This document shows positions 34,236-44,529 of a stretch of DNA of 64,000 bases, piece by piece. The notes under the pieces are model-generated. The model did not search any database. It worked only from the letters and a program-made list of their open reading frames with translations, and was not told the DNA's origin. The stretch's first letter is position 1, and each line of letters opens with the position of its first letter. Both the position numbers and the translations under genes were made by a program. The stretch is from contig JAESUZ010004904.1 of NCBI GenBank assembly GCA_017311185.1, forward strand, positions 20,445 to 84,444. Direction: 5' to 3'. Source of the stretch: Proteles cristata cristata. Taxonomy: Eukaryota > Chordata > Mammalia > Carnivora > Hyaenidae.

Positions 34236-35840
34236 ATGAATCCTACAAAGAACACAATGGCTCTAAACCCATATCTTTCAATAATAACATTAAATGTAAA
34301 TGGACTAAATGCTCCAATCAAAGGAAATAAGATAGGAGAATGCATTTAAAAAAATCCATCTATTTACTGTCTACCAGAAACTTATTTTAGACCGGAGTAC
34401 ACCTTCAGATTGAAAGTAAGGAGATGGAGAAATATCTATCATGCTACTGGAAGTCAAAAGAAAGCTGGAGTAGTTATACTTCTGTCAGACAACCTGGACA
34501 TTAAAGTAAAGGCAATAACAAGGGATGAAGAAGGGCACTGTATCATGATTACAGGGTCTATCCATCAGGAAGAGCTAACAATTATAAGTGTATACCCACT
34601 GAATACAGAAGCACCTAAATACATAAAATAATTAATCACAAACAGAAACAATCTTATGGATACGAATGTGCTAATAGCAGGGGACTTTAATACTCCACGG
34701 GCAGCAATGGATAGATCAACTAGACAGAAATTCACTAAAGAAACAGTGGACTTGAATGACATATTGGACCAGATGGATCTGACAGTTATATTTAGAACTC
34801 TACATCTCAAGGACATGGAATTCACTTTCTTCTCAAGTGTGCATGGACATTTTCCAAGATAAATCATATACTGGGACATAAAGCAGCCCTCAATAAATGT
34901 AAAAGAATTGAGATCATACCATGCACGCTTTTGGGTCACAGTGCTTGGAAACTTGAAATCAACCACAAGAAGAAGTCTGGAAAACCTCCAAAAACATGGA
35001 GGTTTAAAGAACACTGTAGTACAGAATGAATGGGCCAATCAGGCAATTAGAGAAGAAATTAAAAACTATATGGAAACAGATGAAAATGAGAATACAACAA
35101 TCCAAACTCTATGGGATGTGGAAAGGCAGTCCTAAGAGGAAAGTATATTGCACTCCAGGCATATTTCAAGAAATTAGGAAAAGTGCAAGTGCAAAATCAA
35201 ACAGCGCACCTAACGGAACTAGAGAGAGAGCAAAAATACGACCCTAAACCCAGGAGGAAAAGAGAAATAATAAAAATCAGGGGAAAAAAAACAATATAAA
35301 AACCAAAGAATCAGTTGAACAAATCAATGAAACCAAGAGTTGATTTTTTGAGAAAATAAACAAAATTGACAAACCTCTAGCCAGCCTTCTCAAAAAGATA
35401 AGAGAGAGCACCCAAATAGACAAAATAATGAAAGAAAATGGGCTTACTACAACCAACCCTTCAGAAATACAAGCAATTATCAGGGAATACTATGAAAAAT
35501 TATATGACAAAAAACTGAACAACTTAGAAGAAATGGACAAATTTCTAAACACACATTCACTATCAAAATTCACATAGGTAGAGATCTGTATGATGAAAAC
35601 TATAGAAAACTTGTCAAGGAAATTGAAGAAGACACAAAGTGATGGAAAAATATTCCGTGCTGAATCAGAAGAATAAATAATTTTAAAATGTCATTACTAC
35701 CCAAAGCAATCTACACATTCAATGCAACCCCAATCAAAATTACACCAGCATGCTTCTCAGAGGTTGAACAAACTATCCAAAAATTTGTATGGAACCACAA
35801 GACTCCTAATCGCCAAAGAAATATTGAGACACTCTTGAAT
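34236..35840 (+). pseudogene. ORF2: L1 ORF2 lacking RT core and C terminus
   Basis: The ATG at 34236 gives MNPTKNTMALNPYLSIITLN. The endonuclease is present in pieces (34410-34631; 34656-34862 with 'VLIAGDFNTPRAAMDRSTRQ', so GDFN is intact), then the linker 'QTLWDVERQS' to '[20 protein letters not shown]'. After the first deletion it reads '[20 protein letters not shown]' and '[20 protein letters not shown]' (35688-35894), and then drops into the 3' UTR. The FADD core and the Cys/His knuckle are both absent. Confidence 0.9.
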
Positions 35841-35998
35841 GTTGAGAAAAAACTGAAGACTGATGGGTATGGGAGGAGAGAGGAAGGGGGGTGATGGGCA
35901 TGGAGGAGGGAATTTGTGGGGATGAGCACTGGATGTTATATGGAAACCAACTGGACAATAAACTCTTTAAGGAAAAAAAAAAAAGAAATGCCTGATGG

Positions 35999-36199
35999 AG
36001 CAGAGATGTGACACAGTCTGATACTTTCAGAATGCCAGACATCACATGGCTTAAGATGTGAGTACACTTATAACACAGAAAATTTATGTGCTTCCAGAAA
36101 GTTTAGGAACAAGCCTGGGATGCAAAATACTATGCTTTCAGAAATTTGGCAGATTGATTGTTGGGGAACACAGGAAAATATTAAAGAACATAAGACCTA
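35999..36199. other. Unique spacer
   Basis: Non-repetitive DNA after the L1 TSD. No gene seen. Confidence 0.5.
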
Positions 36200-36310
36200 A
36201 GTTTGAGTCCCAACTCTGTAACTTAAGCTTTATGGGTAAAATGAGAATAATATTAGTGACTATCCCCAAGTTGTGAAGATAAGTTAACTACACAGTTGAA
36301 TAGACTAAAT
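36200..36310 (+). mobile_element. MIR fragment
   Basis: TTTGAGTCCCAACTCTGTAACTT, then GGGTAAAATGAGAATAATAT and GTTGTGAAGATAAGTTAA parallel MIR ('tggctctgccactt ... ctgtaaaatggggataata ... gttgtgaggattaa'). Its middle part is deleted. Confidence 0.6.
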
Positions 36311-36401
36311 CCCAATACATTGTATTAACTTTCAAAAACTATTATCTATTTATATTGTTTGGAATATGTAATATACTCAAATGGGCCAAAATAAAACTAT
36401 A

Positions 36402-36612
36402 GGGGCACCTGGGTGGTTCTGTTGGTTAAGCACTGGACTTTAGCTCAAATCATGATCTCATGGTTGGTGAGTTCGAGTTCCTTGTTGGGCTCTGTGCTGA
36501 CTGTTTGTAGCCTGCTTCGAATTCTGTGTCTCCCTCTCTCTCTGCCTCTACCCGACTTGTGCTCTGTCTCTCTGTGTCTCTCTCAAAAATCAACATTAAA
36601 TTTTTGTTAAAA
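36402..36612 (+). mobile_element. CAN-SINE, older, plus
   Basis: Head AGGGGCACCTGGGTGGTTCTG, a diverged body missing part of the middle (CTGACTGTTTGTAGCCTGC), CT tract and a CAACATTAAATTTTTG tail. No clear TSD. Confidence 0.9.
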
Positions 36613-37231
36613 AGCCAACAAATCAAGGTTTATATTGAAGAGTCCCATTTCTATCCTCTCCTGCCTGCACCACTCTTTCCTACTCCCTACAAGTAACAGC
36701 TTTTATTAGTTCTTGTGGATAATCTGCAGTGTTTCTCTATGTAAATACATAGAAGTAAAATATATATCATTATCACCTCCATCCTTTAATTAAAGTGTAT
36801 TATACTCTTCTATTTTTACTTTTTCCCCCCACTTTACTATATATCCTGGAGATCTTCCCATATCAGTATATATCGAAAGGTTCCCTATAGTTTTTTAAAC
36901 ATACAAATTGTACTCCATTGTATGAATGTACCATAATTTACTTAAACAGTTCTTTAGTGATGGCCATCAGGTTATTTCCAATCTTTTATTACTACACACA
37001 GTACACCAATAAATACCTTCATATACATATGCAGGTATATCTATAAACATAAATTCTCATTAGGATTGCTGAGTTAAATAAATTCATTTGTATTTTTGAT
37101 AAACATTACCAAATTATCCTCCATAGGCATTTTTCTACCAAAATATATGAGAATGATTATTTTCCAAAGCTCATTTGGGAAAATTCTTTCTTGGTGTAGC
37201 TTACTGCTTATTTTTTCTCATTAGATCTTTT

Positions 37232-37350
37232 CTGAAATATATATTATATATTTAATATACATTAGATATATAATATTTAATATACATTAGATATATAATA
37301 TAATATATATTTCACATTATATATATATTTCACAATATATATATTGTTTA
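37232..37350. repeat. AT-rich tandem repeat
   Basis: TTTAATATACATTAGATATATAATA is present twice in a row, followed by irregular TA-rich units containing TATTTCAC(A/T). It is low-complexity DNA. Confidence 0.85.
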
Positions 37351-37394
37351 AGCTGTGAAAATATCTCCATCTTTTCACATTATTCATTTTAAAA

Positions 37395-37595
37395 TTTTAT
37401 TTTTTGTCTTTTTATTTTATATTAGAGACAGAGGCAGAAGAAGCAGGGAGTCAGAGAGGAGACACGGGAATGGGCAGGCTCCAGGCTCTGAGCTATCAGC
37501 ACAGAGTCCGATCATGTGAGGCTCGAACCCACAGACCATGAGATCATGACCTGAGCCGAAGTCGGGCGCTTAACCAACTGAGACAAGAGCCCTAA
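37395..37595 (-). mobile_element. CAN-SINE, older, minus
   Basis: Reverse orientation: head near 37595 (AGGGCTCTTGTCTCAGTTGG), B box GGTTCGAGCCTCA and body GGCTCCAGGCTCTGAGC in reverse. The A-rich tail is at about 37400. Confidence 0.92.
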
Positions 37596-37638
37596 ATTTT
37601 AAGATTTTAAAAGTCATTTAAGTATTAGTTATTTTTTA

Positions 37639-37838
37639 ACAATTTTTAATGTTTTTATTTATTTCTAGGAGAGAAGACAGCAAACAGGAGGTCAGAGAGG
37701 GAGTCACAGACTGAGAGGCTCCAGGCTCTGAGCTGGCAGTCAGCACAGAGCCCGACGCGGGGCTCGAACCCACGAACCGCGAGATCATGACCTAAGCGAA
37801 AGTCGGACACTTAACCGACTAAGCCACCCAGGCGCCCC
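37639..37838 (-). mobile_element. CAN-SINE, young felid subfamily, minus
   Basis: Its reverse complement starts GGGGCGCCTGGGTGGCTTAG and has the young-type AAGTGTCCGACTTTCGCTTAGG and CTGACTGCCAGCTCAGAG. TSD-like AGTATTAGTTATTTTTTA and AGAAGTAGTTATTTTTAA lie near 37620 and 37839. Confidence 0.95.
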
Positions 37839-38059
37839 TAGAAGTAGTTATTTTTAAGTAGTTCACATTATCAATCTTTTCCTTTTCGGCTTCCAGATTT
37901 TGAACCATATTTTAAAAGGCATTTTCTATCCTTTGGTTGTAAAAAAAAAAATCGCCCATGTTTCCTTCTCATCCTACTGTAGCTTTTCTTTTTTAACATT
38001 TGGAGTTTATTCTGGGTCTGCAGTGTACATTATGTTCTAATAATCTCCTTGTACATATC

Positions 38060-38420
38060 TCTTTGCTTTTTTCTGGAATATTTTAAAACAAATTACAGAC
38101 ATCAAGTCTGTTCACTCCTAAATAAATCAGTATACATATCAAACTGGTAGGACTTATTTTTCCATGAAACTGCAATGCCATTACCATACCTATCCAAATT
38201 ACCAGTAATTCCTTCATAATCAGGACATATTAAGTTTTTCCTGATTACTTCAAATATGTCGATTTACAAACATTTATTTTTTATTTTCTGATCAGTACCC
38301 AAATAAGGGCCACATATCACATCTGGTTATTATGTCTCAAGTTTATTTTTTTCAGTCTACATCCCCCTGCTTTTGCCTATATTATGTATATACATATCTG
38401 GAGCAGAAAAAGGAGAACAA
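38060..38420 (+). mobile_element. Possible ancient L1M 3' UTR fragment
   Basis: AATTACAGACATCAAGTCTG, TTCACTCCTAAATAAATCAG, CACATCTGGTTATTATGTCTC and TCAGTCTACATCCCCCTGC resemble a common old mammalian L1 3' region. The assignment is from memory of the consensus and is tentative. Confidence 0.4.
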
Positions 38421-38756
38421 TAAGAGTGCAGTATCGCTCTTTAAAAATGGATTTAGAGACGAGAACTCAAATACTTTTGAGCAAGAAATAGGATTTAAAT
38501 AAACAAATAGCATTAAGCTTTTCCCAGCATATTTAATTTTATCAAGATATGTGATTCATAAAAAGTAATTTCTATTTGATAAATCTAAGTTTTTTTGCAT
38601 TAATCTATAATTCTTCCAATAGTTCCTAAGTACACTTACCAGTTCTCATTTTCTATGCTCATTGTTACATTTGAAATATTTTCTAGTGGCAGAACAAAAT
38701 AATTTCAGTAATGTATCATAATTTGTGTACAATTCGTACAGTGACCCTGAAGCCTT
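38421..38756. other. Unassigned DNA
   Basis: About 335 bases without a gene or recognisable repeat. Confidence 0.5.
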
Positions 38757-40582
38757 GTGGCAGGATTTTGTATCCTGCAACATTGCTGAATTCATGGATA
38801 AGTTCTAGTAGGCTTCTGGTGGTGTCTGTTGGGTTTTCTTTTTTTTTTTAATATATTTTTTTTACTTATTTCTAGGAGAGAGAGAGAGAGAGAGACAGCG
38901 TGAGCAGGGGAGGGTTAGGTAGAGAGGAAGTGTCTTGTTGAGGATTTTACATCTGTATTCATCAAGGATATTGGCCTGTAGTTCTCTTTTTTTGCTGGAT
39001 CTCTGTCTGGCTTGGGAATCAAAGTGATGCTGGCTTCATAAAATGAGTCTGGAAGATTTCCTTCGATTTCTATTTTTTGGAATAGCTTGAGAAGAATGTA
39101 TTAATCTGTTTTAAAGTATTAATATGTTTTAAATGTCTGGCAGAATTCCCCAGGGAAGCCATCAGGTCCAGGGCTCTTATTTGTTGGGAGATTTTTGATC
39201 ACTGATTCAATTTCTTCACTCGTTATGGGTCTGTTCAGGTTTTCTATTTCTTCGCGTGTGCATTTTGGTAGTGAGTGTGTGTTTAGGAATGTGTCCATTT
39301 CTTCTAAGTTGTCCAATTTGTTGGCATATAATTTTTCATAGTATTTCCTGATAATTGCTTGTATTCCTGAGGGGTTGGTTGTAATAAGTCCATTTTCATT
39401 CATAATTTTGTCTATTTGGGTGCTCTCTCTTTTCTTTTGGATAAGTCTGGCTAGAGGCTTGTCAATTTTGTTGACTTTTTCAAAAAACCAACTCTTGGTT
39501 TCATTGATCTGTTCAATTGTTTCTTTGGTCTCTATGTTGTTTATTTCTGCTCTAATTTTTACTATTTCTCTTCTTCTACTGGGTTTAGGGAGTTCTTGTT
39601 GCTCTGCCTCTAGTTCCTTTAGGCGAGCTGTTAGTTTTTGGACTTGCACTTTTTCTAATCTCTTGAAATAGGCCTGGAGAGCAATGCACTTTCCTCTTAG
39701 GACTGCCTTTGCCGCATCCCATAGATTTTGGATTGTTCTGCTTTCATTTTCATTTGTTTCCATATATTTTTAAATTTCATCTCTAATTGCTTGATTGACC
39801 CATTCATTCTTTAGTAGGGTGTTCTTTCACCTCCATGTTTTTGGAGGTTTTCCACTTCTTGTAATTGATTTCAAGTTTCAAAACATTATGATCTGAGAAT
39901 GTGCAGGGTATGATCTCAATTCTTTTATATGTATTGAAGACTCCTTTATGTCCCAGTATGTGATCTATCTTGGAGAATGTGCCATGCGCACTTGAGAAGA
40001 AAGGAAATTCCCTGATGCCAGGATGTATAGTTCTAAATATATCCGTCAGTTCCATCTGATCCAATGTCTTTCAAGTCCATTATTTCTTTAGTGATTTTCT
40101 GTCTGGTTGACCTATCCATTGCTGTAAGCGGAGTATTAAAGTCCTCTGTCATTACCACATTCTTATCTATAAGCTTGTTTCTGTTTGTGATTAATTGTTA
40201 TAGATATTTAGGTGCTCCCATATTCGGTGCATAGACATTTATAATTGTTAGTTCTTCCTGATGTAACTGTTATTTAATGCCCTTCTTCATCTCTTGTTAT
40301 TGTCTTTAATTTAAAGTCCAGTTTGTCTGATATAAGTATAGCTACTCTGGTTTTCTTTTGATTTACTGTAGCATGATATATATTTCTCCATCCCGTTACT
40401 TTTAACCTGAAGGTATCTTCCAGTCTGCAGTGAGTTTCTTGTAGACAGCATATAGATGGATTTTGGTTTTTTATCCATTTTGCTACCCTATATCTTTTGG
40501 TTGGAGCATTCAGCCCATTTACATTCAGTGTTATTGTTGAAATATGTGGGTTTAGCGTCTTTGTATCTTTTGTAGGGTTCAT
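38757..40582 (-). pseudogene. ORF2: L1 ORF2 N-terminal two-thirds
   Basis: The ATG at 40582 gives MNPTKDTKTLNPHISTITLN, open for 102 aa to 'RDEEGH'. Next comes 'VMTEDFNTPLTAMDRSTRQ', where GDFN reads EDFN, then the open endonuclease end (40064-39804; 'FSDHNVLKLEINYK', catalytic SDH kept). A 214-aa open stretch (39763-39119) carries the linker and '[12 protein letters not shown]'. RT block 1 runs to 'DVKILNKTL' (38926). About 490 bases including FADD are missing, replaced by SINE sequence, and the frame ends with '[19 protein letters not shown]'. It is inactive. Confidence 0.9.
38833..38925 (-). mobile_element. Truncated CAN-SINE tail, minus
   Basis: Only the SINE 3' part is present in reverse: CCTAACCCTCCCCTGCTCAC, CT tract, CTAGAAATAAGT and A run. 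The head is missing, and so are about 490 bases of the host ORF2. Confidence 0.85.
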
Positions 40583-40628
40583 GGTTGTGGTGGTGTCTCT
40601 GGAATCTTTGTTCCTTGCAACCTTTCCT

Positions 40629-41521
40629 TCAAAGGTTCCCCCTCAGGATATCTTTTCGGGCTGGCTTAGTGGTGAGAAATTCTTTCAATTTCTGTTTATT
40701 TGGAAAAGTTTTTATCTTTCCTTCTATTTTGAATTACAGGCTTGCTGGATAGAGGATTCTTGTCTGCATATTTTTACTGTTCATCACATGGAAGATCTCC
40801 TGCCATTCCTTTCTGGCCTTCCAAGTTTCAGTAGATAGGTCTGTCACCACTCTGATAGGTTTCCCTTTGTATGTTAGGGCCCTTTTCTCCCTAGCTGCTT
40901 TCAAAATTCTCTCTTTGTCCTTGTGTTTTGCCATTTTTACTATGATATGTCGTGCAGAAGATTGATTCAAGTTACGTCTGAGGGGAGTCCTCTGAGCTTT
41001 TGTATTTCCACATTTACTACCTTCCCCAGGTCGGGGAAGTTCTCTGCTATAATTTGTTCCGGGACTCCTTCAGCACCTTTCCCTCTCTCTTCCTCTTCTG
41101 GGATTCCTATGATACAGATATTGTTGCATTTGACCGTATCGCTGAGATCTCCAATTCTTCTTTCCTCTTCCTGGATTAGTTTGTCTCTTTTTTTTTGGTC
41201 AGCTTCTTGTTTTTCTAGAATGGTGTCTTCTAAATCACTTATTCTCCTTTCTGCCTCTTCAATCCGTGCATTGGAGGCCTCTGATTTATTATGTAACTCA
41301 TTTATCGCATTTTTTAATTCTTCATGCCTATTTTCATTTTCCATCTGTCTGTAGCCATAGTTTCTTTGATGTCCCCTATGTTTTTTTCAAGTTCAGCTAT
41401 TAATTTTACCATTATTATTCTAAAATCTTGTTCAGTTATGCTGCTTATATATGTTTTGAGTATCACTGGCTGTCATTTCTTCTTGGAGTTTCTTTGGAGG
41501 AGAGCTCTTTCATTTCATCAT
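40629..41521 (-). pseudogene. ORF1: L1 ORF1, nearly intact after residue 50
   Basis: ATG at 41521, but the fourth codon is TGA (sibling: CAA). From 41344 an open 125-aa stretch has the coiled coil 'EASNARIEEAERRISDLEDT', 'RDKLIQEEERRIGDLSDTVK' and the RRM-like 'ICIIGIPEEEERGKGAEG'. A frameshift at about 40970 leads to 'MNQSSARHIIVKMAKHKDKE' and 'WKARKEWQEIFHVMNSKNMQ', then a stop at 40734. The end is 'FKIEGKIKTFPNKQKLKEFL' to TGA at 40629. It matches L1 ORF1 in order and length (about 300 codons). Confidence 0.9.
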
Positions 41522-43412
41522 TTTAGTTATCTTTCCAGCTCTTTTTGGTTAAAGACCTGTTAATGCTCTCTGTATCTATGAGTGCTGCTCTATCCAAGAA
41601 GACTCTTTGACTCCCCAGGGCCTATCATTTCAGAGAGTGTTTTTTTAAATGGTATCTCTTGGTCTCTCTTGTTGGGACCTTGGTTATTTTATTTTCCTAT
41701 TCGTAGTGATATTTGGGACTCTCCACCTTGTGTGCTCTGGCTTGTTTCTTGAGGTAGCCCTGGAAAAGGAAACAGACAGCCAAACACACAGGGAGCAGGA
41801 GCACACAAATGCACAGGCTAATTCAATTAACATGCAAAGCGAGTGGGAAAACGAAGAAGTTAAGAGAAAAGACGGAGGAGGGAGGGCGAATAATAGGGAG
41901 TATAAAATACATAAAAGTGTCAAAAAGGAGAAAAGAAAAGGCAAAAAGATGAAAACCGATGGACAAAGAACGGTTTAAAGCACATAACCGGATTTCTCAG
42001 CTACAGTTAAATAGCCGTGTGTATGCAGTGCTGGTTGAAGAGCATAAAGAGATAGAAGACAGGGTGGGAATGAGGCAAAATCGGAAATAGAATGAACAGA
42101 GAGAAAGGATAAGAAGCTTTTTTCAAAGAGGTAAAGGGTAGAATATGGTTGGATAGGTGAGAGAAAGATGCTGGTATTATCCGGAGAAACTATATAGTCT
42201 AATTACTCCTGAGAGAAAGAGATGAAAATGTCGGTAGTTGTAGAATTTACCTTTACAGAATGGACTCGTTGTGATTGTTTAAGCAAGCCAGTGACCAGAG
42301 TTAATCAGGTCAGTTCTGGGGAAAAAAGAGAGAAAAGAGAAAGAAGAAGAAAAAAAAGAAAGAAAAAAAAATGGAAAAAATAGGGAAAGAAAAAAGGGAG
42401 GAGGGTAGCTCTCAAGCAGGGATGGGCGTGGCGTGATCCAATGCCTCAGGCGGGAGTTTTGCCTTGGCGGTTGTTGGGAGGAGAGTGACGGTGCTCCAGT
42501 CCCTTCTTGAACCAAATGCTGCACCTCGCTTTGTTGGGCGTGTAAACTCCCCTACCGCGGGCGCAGCCAAAGTTGGTTTCACTCTTCAACTCAGGCCAGG
42601 CCGAATCTCCAAATCGCAGTCCGTGCACCCCGCTGAAATTGCCTCAGACACAGCTTCCCAGGCTATCCCCTTGGGCAATTCCAGGCCCCCGGCAGAGCTC
42701 TGGGAGTGGAGTCAGAATTGCTGCCTCCTTCTCTGGGTCCAGCTGGCGTGCATGGGCGGGGGCTTGCCTGCCGGGTGAGCCGAGCCCGCTGGAGTGAGGA
42801 AAACCAGGTCCCTCTATGGCTCGTCACCCGAAACACGAACTCTCAGGCAAATTTCCCAGTTTTTAGCTCTTTGCCTTCCCTCTAGAGTCCCAGCCAGCCA
42901 GAAGCATGGACGCCCAGTGTCCGCGCATGGCTCTTTCTGGGGCCCAAGCTGCCTGGGAGGACAATGGAGGCAGATGCGCCGCTACTCTGAAGTCCAGCCC
43001 GCCTGGAGCAAGCACAAAGGAGCAGTCTGTACTCTCAGCCCCCTTGGGACTACTTGGCGCAAGGGGACCTGGCGTGCAGGTATTTGGCAATACAGTCTTT
43101 CTATGCCCCGAGCGGAGGTTCCCCCCCCCCCTGAGAGGAGGTTTTTCTGTTTCAGACTCTCTCCTTTTCCCCTCTCACTCCCCGTAGAGGGTAGAGGGGG
43201 ATCGCCTCCAACCCTGGAGTCTCCAATCCCAGCACGATTTTATCTTTCCCAGTTCGCACTCACGTTAGAAGTCTTTCTCTGGATTCTGCATTCTTTTTCT
43301 CCCAATCTCTCAGGTTTTGTAAGGTTTCCAGTGGCTTCAGGTCTTTCTGTGATGTATGGGCGTGACTGCAAGTACGGAGCTCCTTACTCCTCCGCCATCT
43401 TGTCCCTTCTCC
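41522..43412 (-). promoter_or_regulatory. L1 5' UTR, CpG-rich, minus
   Basis: About 1.9 kb with a CpG- and GC-rich outer half (42420-43412) and a purine-rich inner half on the plus strand (pyrimidine-rich on the L1 strand). It has the YY1-like CAAGATGGCGG at 43402-43392, the donor GTGAGT at 43263-43258 and the acceptor CCTTTTCCAG|GG at 41760. Both splice-like sites are at consensus here. Confidence 0.8.
41760..43263 (-). other. Intron-like segment of L1 5' UTR
   Basis: Minus strand: CTTCTAAC|GTGAGT at 43264/43263 and TTTCCTTTTCCAG|GGCTAC at 41760/41759. The 1504-base interval is exactly what the L1 at 63363 lacks. Both sites match GT-AG splice consensus, with a good polypyrimidine tract. Confidence 0.7.
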
Positions 43413-43480
43413 CTAGTAGGATGTTGTTTAACCTCCACATATTTGAGAGCCTTCCAAATTTTTCCTTGTGTTTGACTTAA
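42794..43480 (+). other. Antisense ORF (228 aa) over L1 5' end
   Basis: An open frame antisense to the minus L1 5' UTR that runs out of the L1 5' end into the neighbouring L1. It contains 'FSPNLSGFVRFPVASGLSVM'. The equivalent antisense frame is open over about 30-50 codons in the copies at 2640-2760, 31582-31776 and 63370-63510. It is not a host gene. Its layout recalls primate L1 ORF0, but homology is not claimed. Confidence 0.4.
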
Positions 43481-43930
43481 AGTTTCATAGCATTGTTTTC
43501 TGAAAACATGCATGGTACGATCTTGAATTTTGTGTACCTGTTGAGGGCTGACTTGTGAACAAGCATGTGATCTATTCTGGAGAATGTTCCATGTGCACTC
43601 AAGAAAACTGTTCATTATAGTCTTAGGGTGAAATCTGAATATATGTTAAGTTCATCTGGTCCATTGTGTCTCTGAAAGCCATTGTTTCCTTGTTGATTTT
43701 CTTAGATTATCTGTCCATTGTTGTAACGGTTTTAAAATCCCCTAGTATTATTGTACTCTTAGCAAAGAGTTTCTTCATGTTTGTTATTAACTATCTTATA
43801 TATTTGTGTGTTCCAATTTGGGCTCAGAAATATTCAAAATTGTTAGACTTCTTGATGGATAGACCCCTTAATTATGATATAATGCCCTTCTTCACCTCTT
43901 GCTACAATCTTTGTTTAAAATCCAGTTTTT

Positions 43931-43980
43931 TAGGATACCTGGGTGGATCAGTTGGATAAGCATCCAACTCTTGATTTCAG
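43931..43980 (+). mobile_element. CAN-SINE head fragment
   Basis: AGGATACCTGGGTGGATCAG, TTGGATAAGCATCCAACTCT and TGATTTCAG match only the first 50 bases of the SINE. It is followed directly by a second SINE. Confidence 0.8.
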
Positions 43981-43986
43981 AAAAAG

Positions 43987-44205
43987 GGTGCCTGGGTGTC
44001 TCAACCAATGGAGTGTATGACGTAGGCTCAGGTCATGATCTCACAGTTGGTGAATTTGAGTTGGTGTCAGCATCATGCTCTGTGCTGACAGTACGGAGCT
44101 TGCTTTGGATTCTCTCATTCCCTCTCTTTCTCTGCTCCTAGCCTGCTTGTGCACACTCTGTGTCTCTCTCTCACTCTCTCTCAAAATAAATAAATATTTT
44201 AAAAA
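43987..44205 (+). mobile_element. CAN-SINE, older, plus
   Basis: Head GGGTGCCTGGGTGTCTCAACC, diverged body GTGCTGACAGTACGGAGCTT, CT tract, tail AAATAAATAAATATTTTAAA. It lies opposite in strand to the surrounding L1. Confidence 0.93.
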
Positions 44206-44529
44206 TTCTTGTTTCTCTCATATAAGTATGGCTACCCAGCTTTCTTTTGACATCCATTGGCATGATAGAAGTTTCTCCATCCCCTCACTTTCAATCTTTA
44301 AGTGTCTTTAGATCTAAAATGAGTCTTTTTAGATCCAAAAAAGGATCTTCGCCTTTTTATCCATTCTGCTGCCCTATGTCTTCTGTTTGGAGCATTTAGT
44401 CCATGTACATTCTGAGTGATTATTGAAAGATATGAATTTATTGACATTTTGTTACCTATAGAGTTGGTGTTTCTGGTGATGTTCTCTGGTCCTTTGTAGT
44501 TTTTGTTGCTTTGGTCATTTTTTTCTCTC

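Larger units (their letters stand above)
31540..35981 (+). mobile_element. L1 with complete ends and two internal deletions
   Basis: The L1 starts CTTCGAGGCAAGATGGTGG and ends with AATAAA (35957-35962) and poly(A). A perfect 17-bp TSD, AAAGAAATGCCTGATGG, flanks it at 31523-31539 and 35982-35998. It has a 5' UTR (to 33292), ORF1 (33293-34176) and ORF2 from 34236. ORF2 jumps at about 35577 from '[11 protein letters not shown]' to '[11 protein letters not shown]', and at about 35829 from 'FVWNHKTP' into the 3' UTR. Total length is about 4.44 kb, against about 6.8 kb for its family. Confidence 0.95.
36720..38055 (-). mobile_element. Decayed L1M-type L1, minus, with SINE insertions
   Basis: TACTCCATTGTATGAATGTACC, ATGGCCATCAGGTTATTTCC, GGATTGCTGAGTTAAATAAA and TACCAAATTATCCTCCATAG resemble the antisense of L1 ORF2 C-terminal sequence. 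AGATTTTGAACCATATTTTA and TTTGGAGTTTATTCTGGGTC at 37895-38015 also fit antisense L1M. It is strongly diverged and split by two SINEs and an AT-rich tract. Confidence 0.5.
38757..43412 (-). mobile_element. Younger L1, minus, 3'-truncated
   Basis: On the minus strand it begins near 43412 (CAAGATGGCGGAGG) and has the 5' UTR to 41522, ORF1 (41521-40629) and ORF2 (40582 downward). It stops in the RT at 'EFSNVAGYKIL' (38757), with no 3' UTR. The FADD segment is replaced by a SINE tail fragment. Long open stretches (214 aa, 125 aa, 102 aa) make it one of the least decayed L1s here. It belongs to the family of 2617-10148. Confidence 0.9.
43413..44447 (-). pseudogene. ORF2: L1 ORF2 endonuclease part, minus
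   Basis: ATG at 44447: MSINSYLSIITQNVHGLNAP, then 'RRHRAAEWIKRR'. A SINE and a SINE fragment interrupt. Next comes the region corresponding to GDFN (43700-43745, decayed), then 'GTFSRIDHMLVHKSALNRYT' and 'FSENNAMKL' near 43500 (SDH is lost). It is truncated at 43413 and inactive. Confidence 0.8.

Noticed and set aside
35560..35840. Splicing as the cause of the two ORF2 deletions in the L1 at 31540
   Set aside because: The junction contexts (TTCACATAGGTAGAGATC and ATATTGAGACACTCTTG) do not line up with GT-AG ends in the full-length sibling, unlike the 63517 junction.
42794..43480. 228-aa plus-strand frame as an ordinary gene
   Set aside because: It lies antisense over an L1 5' UTR and runs into another L1. 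Reported only as a possible ORF0-like frame.
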